A stretch of DNA of 64,000 bases. Source: Romanomermis culicivorax (taxonomy: Eukaryota; Nematoda; Enoplea; Mermithida; Mermithidae). The stretch covers positions 186,001-250,000 of the forward strand of contig CAWUHX010000227.1 in the NCBI GenBank assembly GCA_963922205.1, in the 5' to 3' direction. Made by a program: the position numbers and the translations under genes. This document shows, one piece after another, positions 35,476-47,432 of this stretch. The stretch's first letter is position 1. Each line of letters starts with the position of its first letter. The notes beneath the pieces were generated by a model. The model saw only the letters and a list, made by a program, of their open reading frames with translations. It had not been told where the DNA came from and ran no database searches.

Positions 35476-35953
35476 TTTTTGCAGGTTTAGCTGAATTTCC
35501 AGTACTATGTAGAAAATGGTCAAACTGAGAACTGTACAAATTGAAATAGTACCATCTTTCTAATGCTTTAGCACATTTCAAGGAAAACAGGCTAGGCAAT
35601 GTTCTGCTTTGTACACCGTTTCATAATTGACCATGGCGTGTAATAATTCATGCATAGCACGCATAACTACTTTCCATTCTTTGAGAGCTAATCCGTTTTT
35701 GACGTACTGACTACTAATGAAGATATTATGATATACATAATTGAAAACCGGTCAAAATTCAATGATAATATATTTTTTAGCTTTTTATAGATCGAAAAAC
35801 ATTCTATTTTTATCAATCTTGTGTTTGCTCTTGTGTTATTAATTAGTCGTCGTTCTTTATTAGTCAAATTAATTTCTATTTTGAGCTCGATGAAGTGTCA
35901 CTCGTTCACATATAAGTAAATGACAGAATGTAGTTTAGTGTAGAAGTAGAAAA

Positions 35954-38900
35954 ATGAGTCATTTCCACGCTTTATTGGGTACTGTAGGTATTTGGTTATC
36001 AGGTAAGCATATCAAGCTCTATTTTGTAAATTTTTAGTCATGCGTTTGGATAACGCATGATGTCCCAAGGATATTCACTCCGTGTGCCGTTTTTACACCG
36101 AAATTTGTATGAATATAATAGATTATTATCACAGCTATGCAGTACCTGATAATGCTATTGATTCGTGTGAATACGAAAATTTTTCGCTCACCTGACAATT
36201 CTTTCTACTGATAGCTCAATGTTGTAAATTTCAACGTAAACAAGCCTGAGAACCAAAATTGTTTGGTTTAAACCCAATATGCACAATAATCGTTTCAGAA
36301 TTAACACTTGTAAACTAATGCCATTTAGCATTAAGAGGGTGGCTCAAAAAACGACCTGTCTATACGGTAACCAGAGCACATTTAAAAGTTTTAGTTTTCA
36401 GATGTTCAGTTATAAAATCAGTTTTGAACAAATTCTAGGTCATTCAACAGCTTTCAACAGAGAAAATATTGAAAATCCTTAGACTTTGTTGAAAAGAGTG
36501 CTTCCTCAGAAATTGCGTCTACATTGTCTAGTCCAGTCAATTTTGATGGCAAAATATTTTTGCAATAAGTTTATGTTACGATAGGTGGATACTGATGATT
36601 GTTATTTGTGAAAAATATAATATACAAATCGACACGAGAAGAGATTATTTTACCATGAATGAGTACACTTCATAGTGTGATGCATTGAAATATATGAAAT
36701 TTCAAGGCGATAGGCTAGATGGTGTCTGTTTTCAAATCGAAAAAAACGGCAAGGAATTACCGCCGTCGTTGTCGTTTGCACAAATCTTTTACTGTAAAAT
36801 TTTTCACTTAAAAATTGGCGAATTGCGGTTTTCAGTCCTTTGTGACATATGGTTTAGCGGGAAATCGTAAAAATATGAAATTTCACTTGCTTTCTCATTC
36901 TTTACTAGCATTTCAAAGAAGAACTAAATCCGAATTCTCAATCTGGCTGAAGTTCTATAAACTTTTTAGAGGCTAACCATGTTTGAACAACTTTGAAATA
37001 TAGTACATTTCAGGTTTGTCGTATTCCACATCATGGCCAGACGTACCAAAACAATCTTTACGGTGAGTTTCTGAATTTGTATTGAAAAGCTGCAAAAATT
37101 TTTTTCTATTTTTTGACTCGTATGTGAAATAATGTTGTCTGTGTTCACTGAAAATCGTCCACCCACCAAGCTTTTAGTGTAGAAGTTTGCGTCCGAAAAA
37201 ATATAAAAAAATAACTATCATTAATTTGATTGGTCGGAAAACATCATCGATTTTTGAGTTTCTTCCTGATAGCTTTTCCGGCTGAGGTTTAGGCTTAGGC
37301 CAGACTGGAAACCATAAGCTCAAAAAATCGATACATTTTTTTGACCATTATCAAATTGATGATAGTTCTCTATTGGCAATGCTTAGTCTCAAAAAAACTC
37401 TTAGGCGAGAAACTGTTACAAATCTTCAATTGTGAAATATATGATAGACACTCAGATTATAGAAAACTTTCACTTGACTTTGTATATGTTGATAATTTCA
37501 CAGCTTTAGCAGATCTTTCAGATCTAAATATTGCGATGGTCAAAGTGCGAAACAATGCTTCAACGGTGCTTGTGACAAGTTGATCGAATATGGGGTGAAT
37601 TGTTCAGTGTTGTCGATCAAAAATGACGTTTTGGATCGACTAGCATGGTACATAATGATTATTCGCGAAATTTCCACATCTAGCAATGAATAATGTTTAA
37701 GGTGCCCCAATTTCGACGTTTGTTTCTCTGATATGGCCTATAGGTAAGTAGCGAAATATTGCCCTATATGATTTCACTATACATTTCTTATCGACTGAAA
37801 TTCACATTTCAGATATTTTGAACTCCATGCCAGGTTTCATACAAATACTTATTCAATGATCTGATCTCTCTTATAGAAACTACTTCCGAAACATAATCCG
37901 TTTGAGATAAGATGCAAAAAATGAGAAACCATCAGTATTATCAAAAAAATTTTTTTTTTCATCCATGATTGACATTGACGTTTCATGTCTAACAAAATAG
38001 TTGATTTTCTCACATAAACTTGAAAATATTATGCTTCCTCTGCATCTGACGTTTTTCGAAGTGAAGAGTATAATCCTGTCTGGAAATACACTATATTTAA
38101 ATGTTTATTTTTTAGACCAGTTGTCTGTCGTTCGAAGCCTAAACTTTGCATCAATTATGCTTGTGATAAAGTGGCAAAATTCACAAAAAACAAAATCAAA
38201 TGCGACAAATCTCGAGACGTTAACTACGTGACGGATATTTTAATAAAGTAAAAAATATTTTAAAATTTTTGATGTGATTATCAAAAAAATGTAGGCGATT
38301 TCGGAAATGATGCCATTTGATGGACTTGAGATTCTACAGTAAATTTCAGTTCATTCATAATTTCTGATTTTATTTTATTTATTCATTTTTTCAAGTGTTT
38401 CAAATGTTTTTCATTTGTTTTTTTTTGCTTGTTGTTTTATTGTATTTTTCATCAATTTTGTATGCTGATGTTTATTTTCTCATTTTTTTGAAGTGAATTG
38501 TAGACAGAATAGCATACATTCTTCACAGTTAAAACTGTTTCCTGGAAAACTCTTTTAAAGTTTTAATTCTAAACAGTTCGATGTCAAACTTAATAGACTT
38601 TAAGTATGAAACTTCTAGTGGTCACATAATGATCTTTTTTCCAACCGTTTCTTCGAAACATTGATTTCGCTATAATCTGAGCTACTTTTGCATTTGTAAC
38701 TATTTCACTCTTCTTTGACAAGCAAATGCAGATAACAAAAAATCAAGCAGTGGATACCACAGTAAAATGTTTTTTTAAACACAAAACTCTTCATTGCACT
38801 TGACTCCTAAAATCCATTTCCGTAATATGCCGAAAGATATTCAATTGCAGAAAATGAAGTATTTATGGATTAAGCTCGATGAAATAATTTTTTTTTTAAT

Positions 38901-41900
38901 ATTTTTACAGCTGCTACCTCCCAAAGCTACGCCCTTGTCTGCGCGAAATCAATGCGAAGCCGCTCAAAAAACAAAAGGATCAAAATGAGCGGAAAATGTT
39001 GAGGTAATGCAGTTGAACTTTCCCCCAAACAACACAGAACCTTTTGGGTCTATTACCAAGTGAGCGATTCCCAACTGAGCGTATTCCCAAGTGATCGAAT
39101 TCTCAATTGAGCGATCCCCATATGAGTGACTCCCAATTGAGCGAATTTCCAAGTGAGCGAATTCCCAATTGAGTGATTCTCATGTGAGTGATTCCCAATT
39201 GAGCAAATTCTCAAGTGAACAAATTTTCAATTTGGCGATTCCAAACGAGCGATCGCGAATTCTTTACCTTATATTTTTGTTTAAATGTATTTCTTTTTTC
39301 TTTCGTTTTCTGGGTGTATTGTTAATGTTTTCGTTTATGTATGTTTTAACGTTTTCCTCTTTTGTCTCTGCTTTCTTTTGTTTTCATTTTTCTTTTTTTG
39401 CTCAAGAAACATCACATTACAAGTCATCATTTTAAATAGCCGCAGTCTCCTGTATAACTCTTGTACAGTTCGACAAGCTTGAGTTTTTCATCGTTGTAAA
39501 TGTGAAAATCTTCATAAAAAACATAAACAAAAGAATACTGTGCGAAACAAAACATCAAGAGAAAGGAAACGTCAGCAAAAATGAAGACATTAAAAATAAG
39601 TGAAAATAGGTGGAAAAGCATTAGAAATAAAAGAAAACATGGAAAAAGTGACAAGAAAGAGGAAGCAAAATAGAGAAAGCAGCAAGGAAGAAAGAAAAAA
39701 ATGTGAAAAAAAGAAAGAAGACTATGCTTATTAAAAATGAAAACTCGTAATTTGTTGTTTCATGACCAAAAAAGAAAAAAGTAGTTGAAAAGAAAAACGA
39801 AAATTAAAGAAAGTAGAGACAAAAGATGAAAACGTAAAAACATACATAAACGAAAAAATTAAAAATACACACAAAAAACGAAAGAAAAAAGAAATACACA
39901 CAAAGAAAAATATAAGGTTAAGGAAAATATGAAGAAAGTTTCATTACATTCTCGATCGCTCGCTTGGTCCTATTGGGAATTCGCTCACGTGAGAATCGCT
40001 CAATGGGGAATTCACTCACTTGAGAATTTTCTCATTTGGGAATCGCTTACATGAGAATATCCCAACCTTTTGTATGATAACTGATCACAATTACGAGTAC
40101 ATCAATGTGATTATGATCAATTTTCATGTTTTCATGTAATCGTCAAGGAGCAACTGCGAAGTTTTCATTTTCTGGCCAAAAAGTTATCTGACTCACTATA
40201 GGTTATTAGAGCAGTTAATTTTCAGTACAAAGTGGTTTTACTGAGTAAGAGCCACTTTAGCCCAGTTGAATGACCTTTAGTTTTTTAACAGCTCTCATCA
40301 TTTTAGTTCAAAAAGGTCATTCAATGCACTATATTGTAACTACAAGTGCATTTTCTGTGATTTTTTGAAATAAAGGTCTGTCGAATGCAGAAATCCCACC
40401 AATAAAGATCAATGCACTCAATTTGCTTGCAATTTTTTCGCGACTCGATACGGAGTGGCATGTTCCACAAAAGTGATCGATTGGATACAAGGGAGGATGG
40501 CAAAGTATGCATACATGATCGTTTTTTCAAAGTCTCTTTTCTCGTGTATTTTTGTACATTGAAAGAATTAGAAACCAAGCCACTAGCCAGGAAGTAGATT
40601 GATTTTTTCTCAAAGAATCTAATGCTTTGAATGGACACCAGACCCGAGAACATGAACTGCAGTTGTTTTTTTTACAGTTGTTACAAAAAAGACTTGTTGC
40701 TATGTTTCGACGTGAAAAATATGCCAGATTACACAGGCATGCAGGTTGTCAGGTTAGCAGAATTTGTTGTTCAAATGTAGCTCTCAAATTTATGCCATAA
40801 CCGATGGTTTATGGGAGTATTCTAGGGCTTTTTTATCCTTATTTCAGCCCTACCATATGTCGAAAAAATCCGATTCAATGTTTGCCAGACGCTTGCAGTA
40901 AAATGCAGAAAAATTACAGAAAAGATTGCGACGATGGCGTCTTCAGGGAGCAACTTTTGACAAGTTTGAGGAAGTGAGTTTCGGGAAACCAGCAGAATAT
41001 TTACCTGTGGAATTCCGATTCAGAGTTTCTATAGTTTGTTTTTCTGACGAGGAAACTCTTCATAGGCGTAAATTCCAAATATTTGAATGTTATACAGTGC
41101 CTTATATAGCATATGGGCGTGTAAGATATTACACTATTTTTTGTCGGTAGATCATATTTACATTATAAATTGCATAAATGTGGCCTATAATGGTAAGCTC
41201 CCCTAAATCTAATCTCAGCAACGAAGAAAGTCTTATGCTAAGATATGCATTAGACAGAAGATTGTGAGCACTACTATAATGCCTGTTTGAAGAAGCACCT
41301 ATCTCTAATATCTCACAAAATTCACAGTTCTTAAGTTTGGTGAATTTAAAGAGCTCACAAATCAAAAATGGTCCGATATCAGATTGCCTTCATGTGTGAA
41401 ACTTGTATGCAATTTTCTACTTGTCCGTAACTGTCATAATTCCTGAAATCAGATAAAATTCTGATTTTTTTAGGAACCTTATGCAAATTTTAGTGTAAAC
41501 AAAGCCCTTTGGCAAAAAATAATCGCTGTAACATTAATCAGGTTTATGTAATATCGAATGCATTATAACATCTATGATTTCGGAATTTACACTCTGGAAG
41601 ATTCAGCCCAAGCCCTCATTATTTTAACTTGCCATTCTCCATCCGTTGTGTCGTTTTAAAGGTGTTATGGAAATAGCGTCGACCTTTGTCTTGTGCGATT
41701 TTATTATGAAAATTTTTCTCAGTGATTGATATTTTGTGTTGATATGGATCGTTACAATAAAAAAAATTTAAAAGTTCATAAATTTGTTCTCTTGTAGAAT
41801 TTTTCTAAATCGCAAAAGGACAAAAATTAGCGCTGTCGTCTCATGTAGAAAGTTTTAGCGACAGAATTTTTTCTCAGAAAATTCGTCAAAGTGAAAGTAT

Positions 41901-43560
41901 GCTTACAAATTTGCAGTTCTAGTGATGTACTTTTCAGTATAAAATAAAATGGTATTTGATTTTCAGAGCCATTATAACGTTTATATAAAACGTTTCAGCA
42001 AAATGTATACAGGGTGACCCGAAGAAACGGTTGCCCAAAAGATTCCGCAAGTATTGCAACGCTATACTTACTATTAGTTTTTCAAAGTTTTTTTTCAAAG
42101 TTCTAAAATTATACACGCCACCGAACAGATGCCTTAAAAATTATTAAACGGACTCTGAAAATTTGGGGCATTGATAAAGTGATTGCACATGTACTAAGCT
42201 AAAATTCTACTTCCATGTAGAAAATACACCCGAAGTTTCAATGTGTAAAATTCGACTTCCATCTAGAAAGTACGCCCAAAGCTGCAATAGGTAAACTTCG
42301 ACCTCAATGTTCCTCGAGCGACTCGGACGTTAAAATTGATGATGCAATGTCTCCAAAAAAGTTTAAAAAATGCCAAGAGTTATAGAATCTAACGGTTTTA
42401 CCCATTTTTTACAAACTTTTCACAAAAAATATGTTTCGGGACACATTTTTTATGTAGTCCGGACACGTTTCTTGATGATTCCCTATGCTTAAGCATCGTT
42501 TTCGGGACACGATTTTTTACAAAATGCATCAATTTTTCAGCTAGCTGCTCATATACAAAAAACCTGTTCTACTTGATTATAATAATACACTTGCTATAGC
42601 CCACTTACTTTGAAAAACACACATCAAAAAGCTAAAAGTAGCTTTACAATTTTCACGGATTTGAAAACTTTATACTGTAGAAAAACATTAAATTTTTCCA
42701 CAAGAATGGGAACGCCAAAGCCATAGAAATATTACGGTGATCCGCTTCTGAGTTGGAGAGAACCGTTTTGAACCATGCGCTTGAGGAATTTTGACCATTC
42801 AGAGATGTTATTGGAGATAATTTTCAGCATCAGTTCTGCTCCACCAGAAATTTTCTTTTTCTTTACAGTAATAATTGCTGTAAAAGGGTTTCTCCCTGTT
42901 GTACTTACTTTCATGGGATCGTTGCACCGATCATAAGATTGAGAGACAAAATTACCCTATTAGACTGGTCTTTCTTGAAATGCTTCCAAATAATAAATCT
43001 GGAAAGCGAGTACTATTTTATATTTTCTGAATTTTCTGCCAAGCGTTACGTCAAATGGCAGATAAAATTTGTTTCAAAACTCAACTTGCAATCAATAATT
43101 TTTTGAGTAAAAAATTCTACAGTCAGACGTTCGTGTAGAAAGATTTTCAAGTCACTGTATATTCGCGTCATTTTTCATTTTGGAAGCATTATATGGAAAA
43201 AAGGCTATACCCCCCATACGCAGTTCCTTGCACCGTATCCTCGAAAAATATCGCTTTGATGTGATGACTACGGCTTGCAAATTAAAAAAAGACAGAAATG
43301 AGTTATGCCTTCAAGCTTTTTTAGAACATCGATTCTATAATCGTGCTTTTGCAGAGAATTACCAGAATTTTGCTTACCAGTCAACAGAAAAATACTATTT
43401 TTTTGTCAATCTCAACATCGTTACGATCTGGTTTTCTGCTGCTGAATCTGCGTCATGTGACAAATCTTTTTTTGATATTTTTATCAACAATTGCGCAAGT
43501 GCTTACTTTTTATCAAATACTTGGAAAATTCTCTGGACTACTGTGAATATACCGTTATGA
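35954..43560 (+). CDS. Secreted modular cysteine-rich protein (unknown family)
   Basis: Exons with good splice sites and agreeing phases: 35954-36002 (MSHFHALLGTVGIWLS, signal-like, phase 1), 37014-37062, 37522-37647, about 37698-37747, 38116-38247, 38911-39003, 40391-40504, 40678-40752, 40848-40973; every intron after the first is phase 2. Two kinds of exon alternate. Long ones (114-132 bases) carry Cys-x(5-6)-Cys-x4-Cys-x(9-12)-Cys, for example CRKNPIQCLPDACSKM and CRSKPKLCINYACDKV; one long exon lacks the first Cys (DQCTQFACNFF). Short ones carry CPNFDVCFSDMAY, CYKKDLLLCFDV or CYLPKLRPCL. A last exon at 43224-43560 (TACKLKKDRNELCLQAF..., TGA) fits in phase but its partner exon near 41025 does not. 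The Cys spacing recalls GDNF-receptor/GAS1 domains, but the family is not established. A foldback element occupies the intron before 40391. Confidence 0.55.
39035..40075. repeat. Foldback element: repeat arms around pyrimidine/purine stretches
   Basis: The left arm has a tandem of phrases such as CCCAATTGAGCGAATT and CCCAAGTGAGCGA (39055-39250) followed by a pyrimidine-rich stretch (39275-39410). The right arm is its inverse: a purine-rich stretch (39770-39930), then AATTCGCTCACGTGAGAATCG phrases to about 40070. Long parts align when reversed (TTTCTTTTTTCTTTCGTTTT against its complement, and CGTTTATGTATGTTTT against its complement). The spacer is about 39420-39740. Iterated arms are the hallmark of foldback transposons; no transposase is present. 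Confidence 0.8.
42190..42312 (+). repeat. Short tandem repeat, unit about 56 bases
   Basis: Two and a half degenerate copies of a unit beginning AAAATTCTACTTCCATGTAG and containing AAGTTTCAATGTG-like ends. Confidence 0.65.
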
Positions 43561-43589
43561 CAAACGAAGCGAGATCTGTCATCAACACC

Positions 43590-44400
43590 GTTTTTTTTTT
43601 CCTCGAAAATTTTTTCCACATGAGAACCGGACCCAAAATTATTTTCCTCATTTTCCAAAAATTTTCCTCATTTTTAAAAACGTTTATAATGTGGCTATGG
43701 ATGCTTTTTTATGCATTTTAGGAGCATACCCAAGCATTTCGTTATATTTGGAGTCAGAAACCTGCAAAAATGAGGAAAAAATTGAGAAAATTCTGGTTAC
43801 GTTTAGTTAAAAATGAGCTCATGAAGAATATATTAATGTTGTACAGAAGCAGGTGAAGCATGTTAACGATAGAGTTCTCAGGAATTTATCCGCTTTATAT
43901 TGACATTTCTGTGGCTCCGATTAGAATCATCTAATTTTATTTAGTTTTTGGTCCGGCGCGGAGCGCCAGAAAAATTTTTTGATTTTCACTTTCTACAACG
44001 CTGGAAAATGAATCTTCACAACGTTGAGAAATAAATTAAAATCAAACTGATGAACTGTAATTTGTTTCAAATGCCGGAAAAATTTTCGGGTTTTTATATT
44101 CTAAAACGCTGAAAAATAAATCTCTCCAACAGATATTCATGAACAGATTGCAGTCTAGTAGTGTCTCCGATCTCCATCTTCAATAAAGGCAAAAGTTCAG
44201 GTTGCAAACGTTTAAAAAATTCCAAGTATCGAGAGAAAAAATTGAGAGAATTGATGAAAAATCTCAATTTCGGGCGACATATGGAACCAGGATTTTTTTG
44301 CACAGGCCAGGTTGCAATGTGCAACTTGGGGAAAAATTTTGGTTGCACAGATAAATTTTTAGTTGCTCACTCTAAAATCGATAAATTTGCTTAAATTTAT
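43590..44400. repeat. Palindrome-word repeats (TTCCTC and GTTGCA words)
   Basis: 43605-43680 repeats ATTTTCCTCATTTT phrases; 43955-43975 has the CGGCGCGGAGCGCCAG hairpin; 44305-44355 has GGTTGCAATGTGCAACTTGG and GGTTGCACAG. These blocks belong to the same scaffold as 1350-3110 and 47110-47290. Confidence 0.6.
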
Positions 44401-44519
44401 CGGAAAAACCATCGCAAACTGTTTTCTTGACATTTCATTCGATCCGCGTCGGTTTTAGGCATTTAAAACCCAATTTTTGAGTTTTGGAGACCAAATGAAA
44501 AATCTAATTGAACTAGACT

Positions 44520-45425
44520 AGAGTAATTAGTTCGGCGCGTAGCGCCGAAAATTTTTTCGGCATTTCAATATTCTGGAACGCTGAAAAATGAATCTTTTCA
44601 CCTTTTATTTCCCAGACAGAAGGTTTGATTTTCGGTGAATTTAATGAATTTTCAGTGGGACAATGTCAAATCCACAAACTAGGCCAGCGGCTTTCAAGCG
44701 CCAAAAATTTCCAGCATTGTCTTACACTCAAAATGTTTCAATCACATGAAAGTCAAAATTCAAATTTTTTGTGAAGATCGCAATTTTGGGAAAATTATCG
44801 AGAAAAATGTTGGTTTTCATCAACTTCTTCAAAAAACAATACAGGATCAAACATTTAACCATAATATGATGATAAATAGAACCTTAAGCACTAACTAGAA
44901 TGACCTTTTCTAACCGCGTACTAGAATATAGAAAATTATAAATTAATTGAAATTTTTTTTCCATTTTAGAACGCATAAAAATGCATCTCTGGACAGAAAA
45001 CCCAATAACTTTATCAAAAGAGCAGTCAGGCCTCAAGTTGCACTGTGCAACTTGGCAGAAAAAATTTGGTTGCACAGCCCGAAATTTGGTTGCGGTGTGC
45101 AAAATAAACCCTGTGATGAACTGTTAACGATTAGAAAATGAAACGAGCTAACTTGATTGATGGAAACTGTTGAAAATTAATTAGTAAGTCGGAGTAGATA
45201 CGCTAACGGCCGCGCCTGATAGAAAATAGTCAAGATTATACCCATGACCGGCGCGAAGCGCCGGAAAATTTTGAGATTTTGACCCTTTTAAGTCCACCAG
45301 AGCGCATCTTTTCGGTTTTGAATTCCCCAAAACTTTTTCCTCAATGAGAACCATACCCAAACTTTTTTTCCTCATTTCGAAATTTTTTTCCTCAAAAGAC
45401 CCCATTTGAGGAAAAAAAAAACGGT
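44520..45425. repeat. Palindrome-word repeats (GTTGCAC and TTCCTC words)
   Basis: 44530 and 45248 have GGCGCGTAGCGCC- and GGCGCGAAGCGCC-type hairpins; 45030-45110 has AAGTTGCACTGTGCAACTTGG; 45350-45420 has TTTTTCCTCAATGAG and CCATTTGAGGAAAAA. The AAATGCATC block precedes the words as in other copies. Confidence 0.6.
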
Positions 45426-45566
45426 GGTCATCAATTTGATTGGTCGAAAAAGTTTATTCCACCAATTTGATTAGTCAAAAATTATAGTCTACTCCTTCTT
45501 AATCGTGAGTCGAAGCCCTAAGCCCAAGCCTAAGCTTATGCCTAAACCTAAGCCTAAGCATAGACC

Positions 45567-45975
45567 CATACCTGTAAGAGGTCCGACCATTTTTTGGGAG
45601 GAGGAGGAAATAATTTTTGTCAAAAATTGGAAAAAAATTAGTATATTTTTCATTATTTAAAAATTTGAATAATTTTGCTTCAACTTGGTTTCCGCGCCTC
45701 CATTTGCTGTCCATTGATCATTTCAGATGATAAACTGCCGAAAAATATGCGTTTTGCTCATTTTTGGACATCACGCCTAAAAAATATTCCGCCCCTTTTT
45801 AAAAGTTTTCAGTATGTTTTTATGATGGAAAAAATTTTTTGTTCTATTGGCACAACTTTTTTTGGCTCTTTGTGCCAATTGGCACAAATGTCCGTGCACA
45901 AAAAAAAACGCTGGGGTATATGGTTGGCCAAGTCGAGGGGGGTCCCCCCAACCCCCCCCCCCAGTTACAGGTATG
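45567..45975. repeat. MITE-like repeat with CATACCTGTAAGAGGTCCGACC end
   Basis: Left end CATACCTGTAAGAGGTCCG, right end AGTTACAGGTATG after a C-run (45935-45965). It contains a copy of the GTGCCAATTGGCAC palindrome repeat (45830-45910), apparently nested. Confidence 0.55.
45830..45910. repeat. Copy of the GTGCCAATTGGCAC palindromic repeat
   Basis: TTTGTGCCAATTGGCACAAA followed by TGTCCGTGCACAAAA, the same orientation as 3470-3560. Confidence 0.7.
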
Positions 45976-46264
45976 CAATATGCATAGACCTAAGCCTAAG
46001 AATAAGCCTAAGCCTAGTTTGCCAAAACACCAAAAAAATCAATATAAATTTTTTCGACCAATCAAATTGATGACGGACCTCGCTGCGCAATGCTTTCTTT
46101 CTCTGACAGAATTTTTAAGAAAAAAGCGGGAATTTTTTAACAAGTCGATTCTCTTCCAAATTTTGGTCCAAAATGACATTTTTGAACTCAAGATGCCAGC
46201 TATCCAGATAAGTTCGAAAATGCAGGCGCTCATGGCATTCAGGAACTCATTTGCATAAAATCTG

Positions 46265-46360
46265 CACACATCTCGCATAGTCCTTATCACTATAGAAAAA
46301 TCCTACCTACTTCAAGAATCGAACCTGGTCCATCAGCCAGCCTATGGACTTAATGTGTTT
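46265..46360 (-). repeat. Possible tRNA-derived SINE fragment
   Basis: The minus strand has an internal-promoter B-box-like GGTTCGATTCT about 50 bases after a TAGTAGTAAAC stretch, but no complete tRNA cloverleaf can be drawn. Weak. Confidence 0.2.
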
Positions 46361-46559
46361 ACTACTACACAATTTCACCAGAAAGTTTAAACACTATATT
46401 CCTTTAAGACCCTTGATACTATTTTAACTAACAACTTCATTTGGAAGAGCCGCAACAGCGCTGTGCCCTTGGGGCGCAGCTGCTGTACCCTAAGCCTAAG
46501 GAAAATTTTCATTAGGTTATAGGCTTTCCTGTTCGGAGATGAATTCTTATGCATTAAAA

Positions 46560-47345
46560 TGGAAAATAGTGAAAATTTTCCGGCGCCCCGTGCCGGATTT
46601 TAATCATCTAATAATTTTTCCATATTATCCCGGTCCACCGTTTTTTTAATTTCACTTGTTCTTTCTTCCCTTGATCATGAAAACCCCCAAAAACCGGCGT
46701 CAGAGAAATTTCGGCGTGGCCACCGCCATCCGTAAAAATTCCAAATTTTGTGTTCATAAATCGTAATATCTAGAAATTTGTCATTTGAAAAATTTTAAAA
46801 CCGGTATTGGCCGAAAACTTATGAGTCAGTAGCGTAGAAATTTTCCAAAAATACTTCCATGAAGCTTTTGAACTCAATTTACATTAAGAAAGGAACAAAC
46901 GCTTCAAAAAGTTTAGAAAGTTAACGCGTGATCCTTCTCAAAAAATGTATGGAGTAAAAAATGCAGATCTTCATTAAATATAAAGATATAATATTGAACA
47001 TGAAATAATACGTTTAAGACGATGAAAACTATTAGAGATTAAATGGTAAGTGAAGGTAGACATGCTAAAAGCAGTGCCTGAGATTGGTAATAAATAATAT
47101 TGATTTTTAAAGTTATTACCGGCGGGGAGCGCCGAAAAATTTTGGGATTTGGACCCTCTAAAATGCACCAAAATGCATCTTTTCAGTATGGAAACCCCAA
47201 AATTTTCTTCCACATTTGTGGAAAGACCTCAAAAATTTGTTCCACATTCCAGATTTTTTTCCACATTATAGTGCAAATGTGGAAAAAAAACAATGCGTCA
47301 AATACTCAGACGCAATACCGAAGATAACTGATTTAACAACGAAAT
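46560..47345 (+). repeat. Dispersed repeat copy (family of 669-1430)
   Basis: Starts with the CCGGCGCCCCGTGCCGG hairpin (46578-46594) and follows the arm order: TTTTGTGTTCATAAATCG, CTTCCATGAAGCTTTTG, GAAATAATACGTTTAAGACG, GAAGGTAGACATGC, then AAATGCACCAAAATGCATC and CCACATTTGTGG words. Confidence 0.65.
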
Positions 47346-47432
47346 GAGACATTCTATACATGATGATAACTACTGGTGAAGCAAACATGCCGACGGTCGC
47401 GCCGTAGCTGGATTATTTTCTATCTTGTTTGC

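Larger units (their letters stand above)
45505..46020. repeat. Interstitial telomere-type hexamers (GCCTAA/TTAGGC)
   Basis: Imperfect tracts at 45510-45570 (AAACCTAAGCCTAAGC) and 45985-46020 (AATAAGCCTAAGCCTAG) follow the nematode telomere hexamer. A shorter block is at 46488-46502. They flank the second copy of the TACAGGTATG repeat. Confidence 0.6.

Noticed and set aside
41129-41365. Minus-strand ORF with KLKNCEFCEILEI
   Set aside because: It looked like a LINE or zinc-binding fragment but has no second conserved motif and lies inside the cysteine-rich gene region.
41995-42060. ACAGGGTGACCCGAAGAAAC, resembling a mariner-type transposon end
   Set aside because: No matching inverted end or transposase fragment was found nearby.
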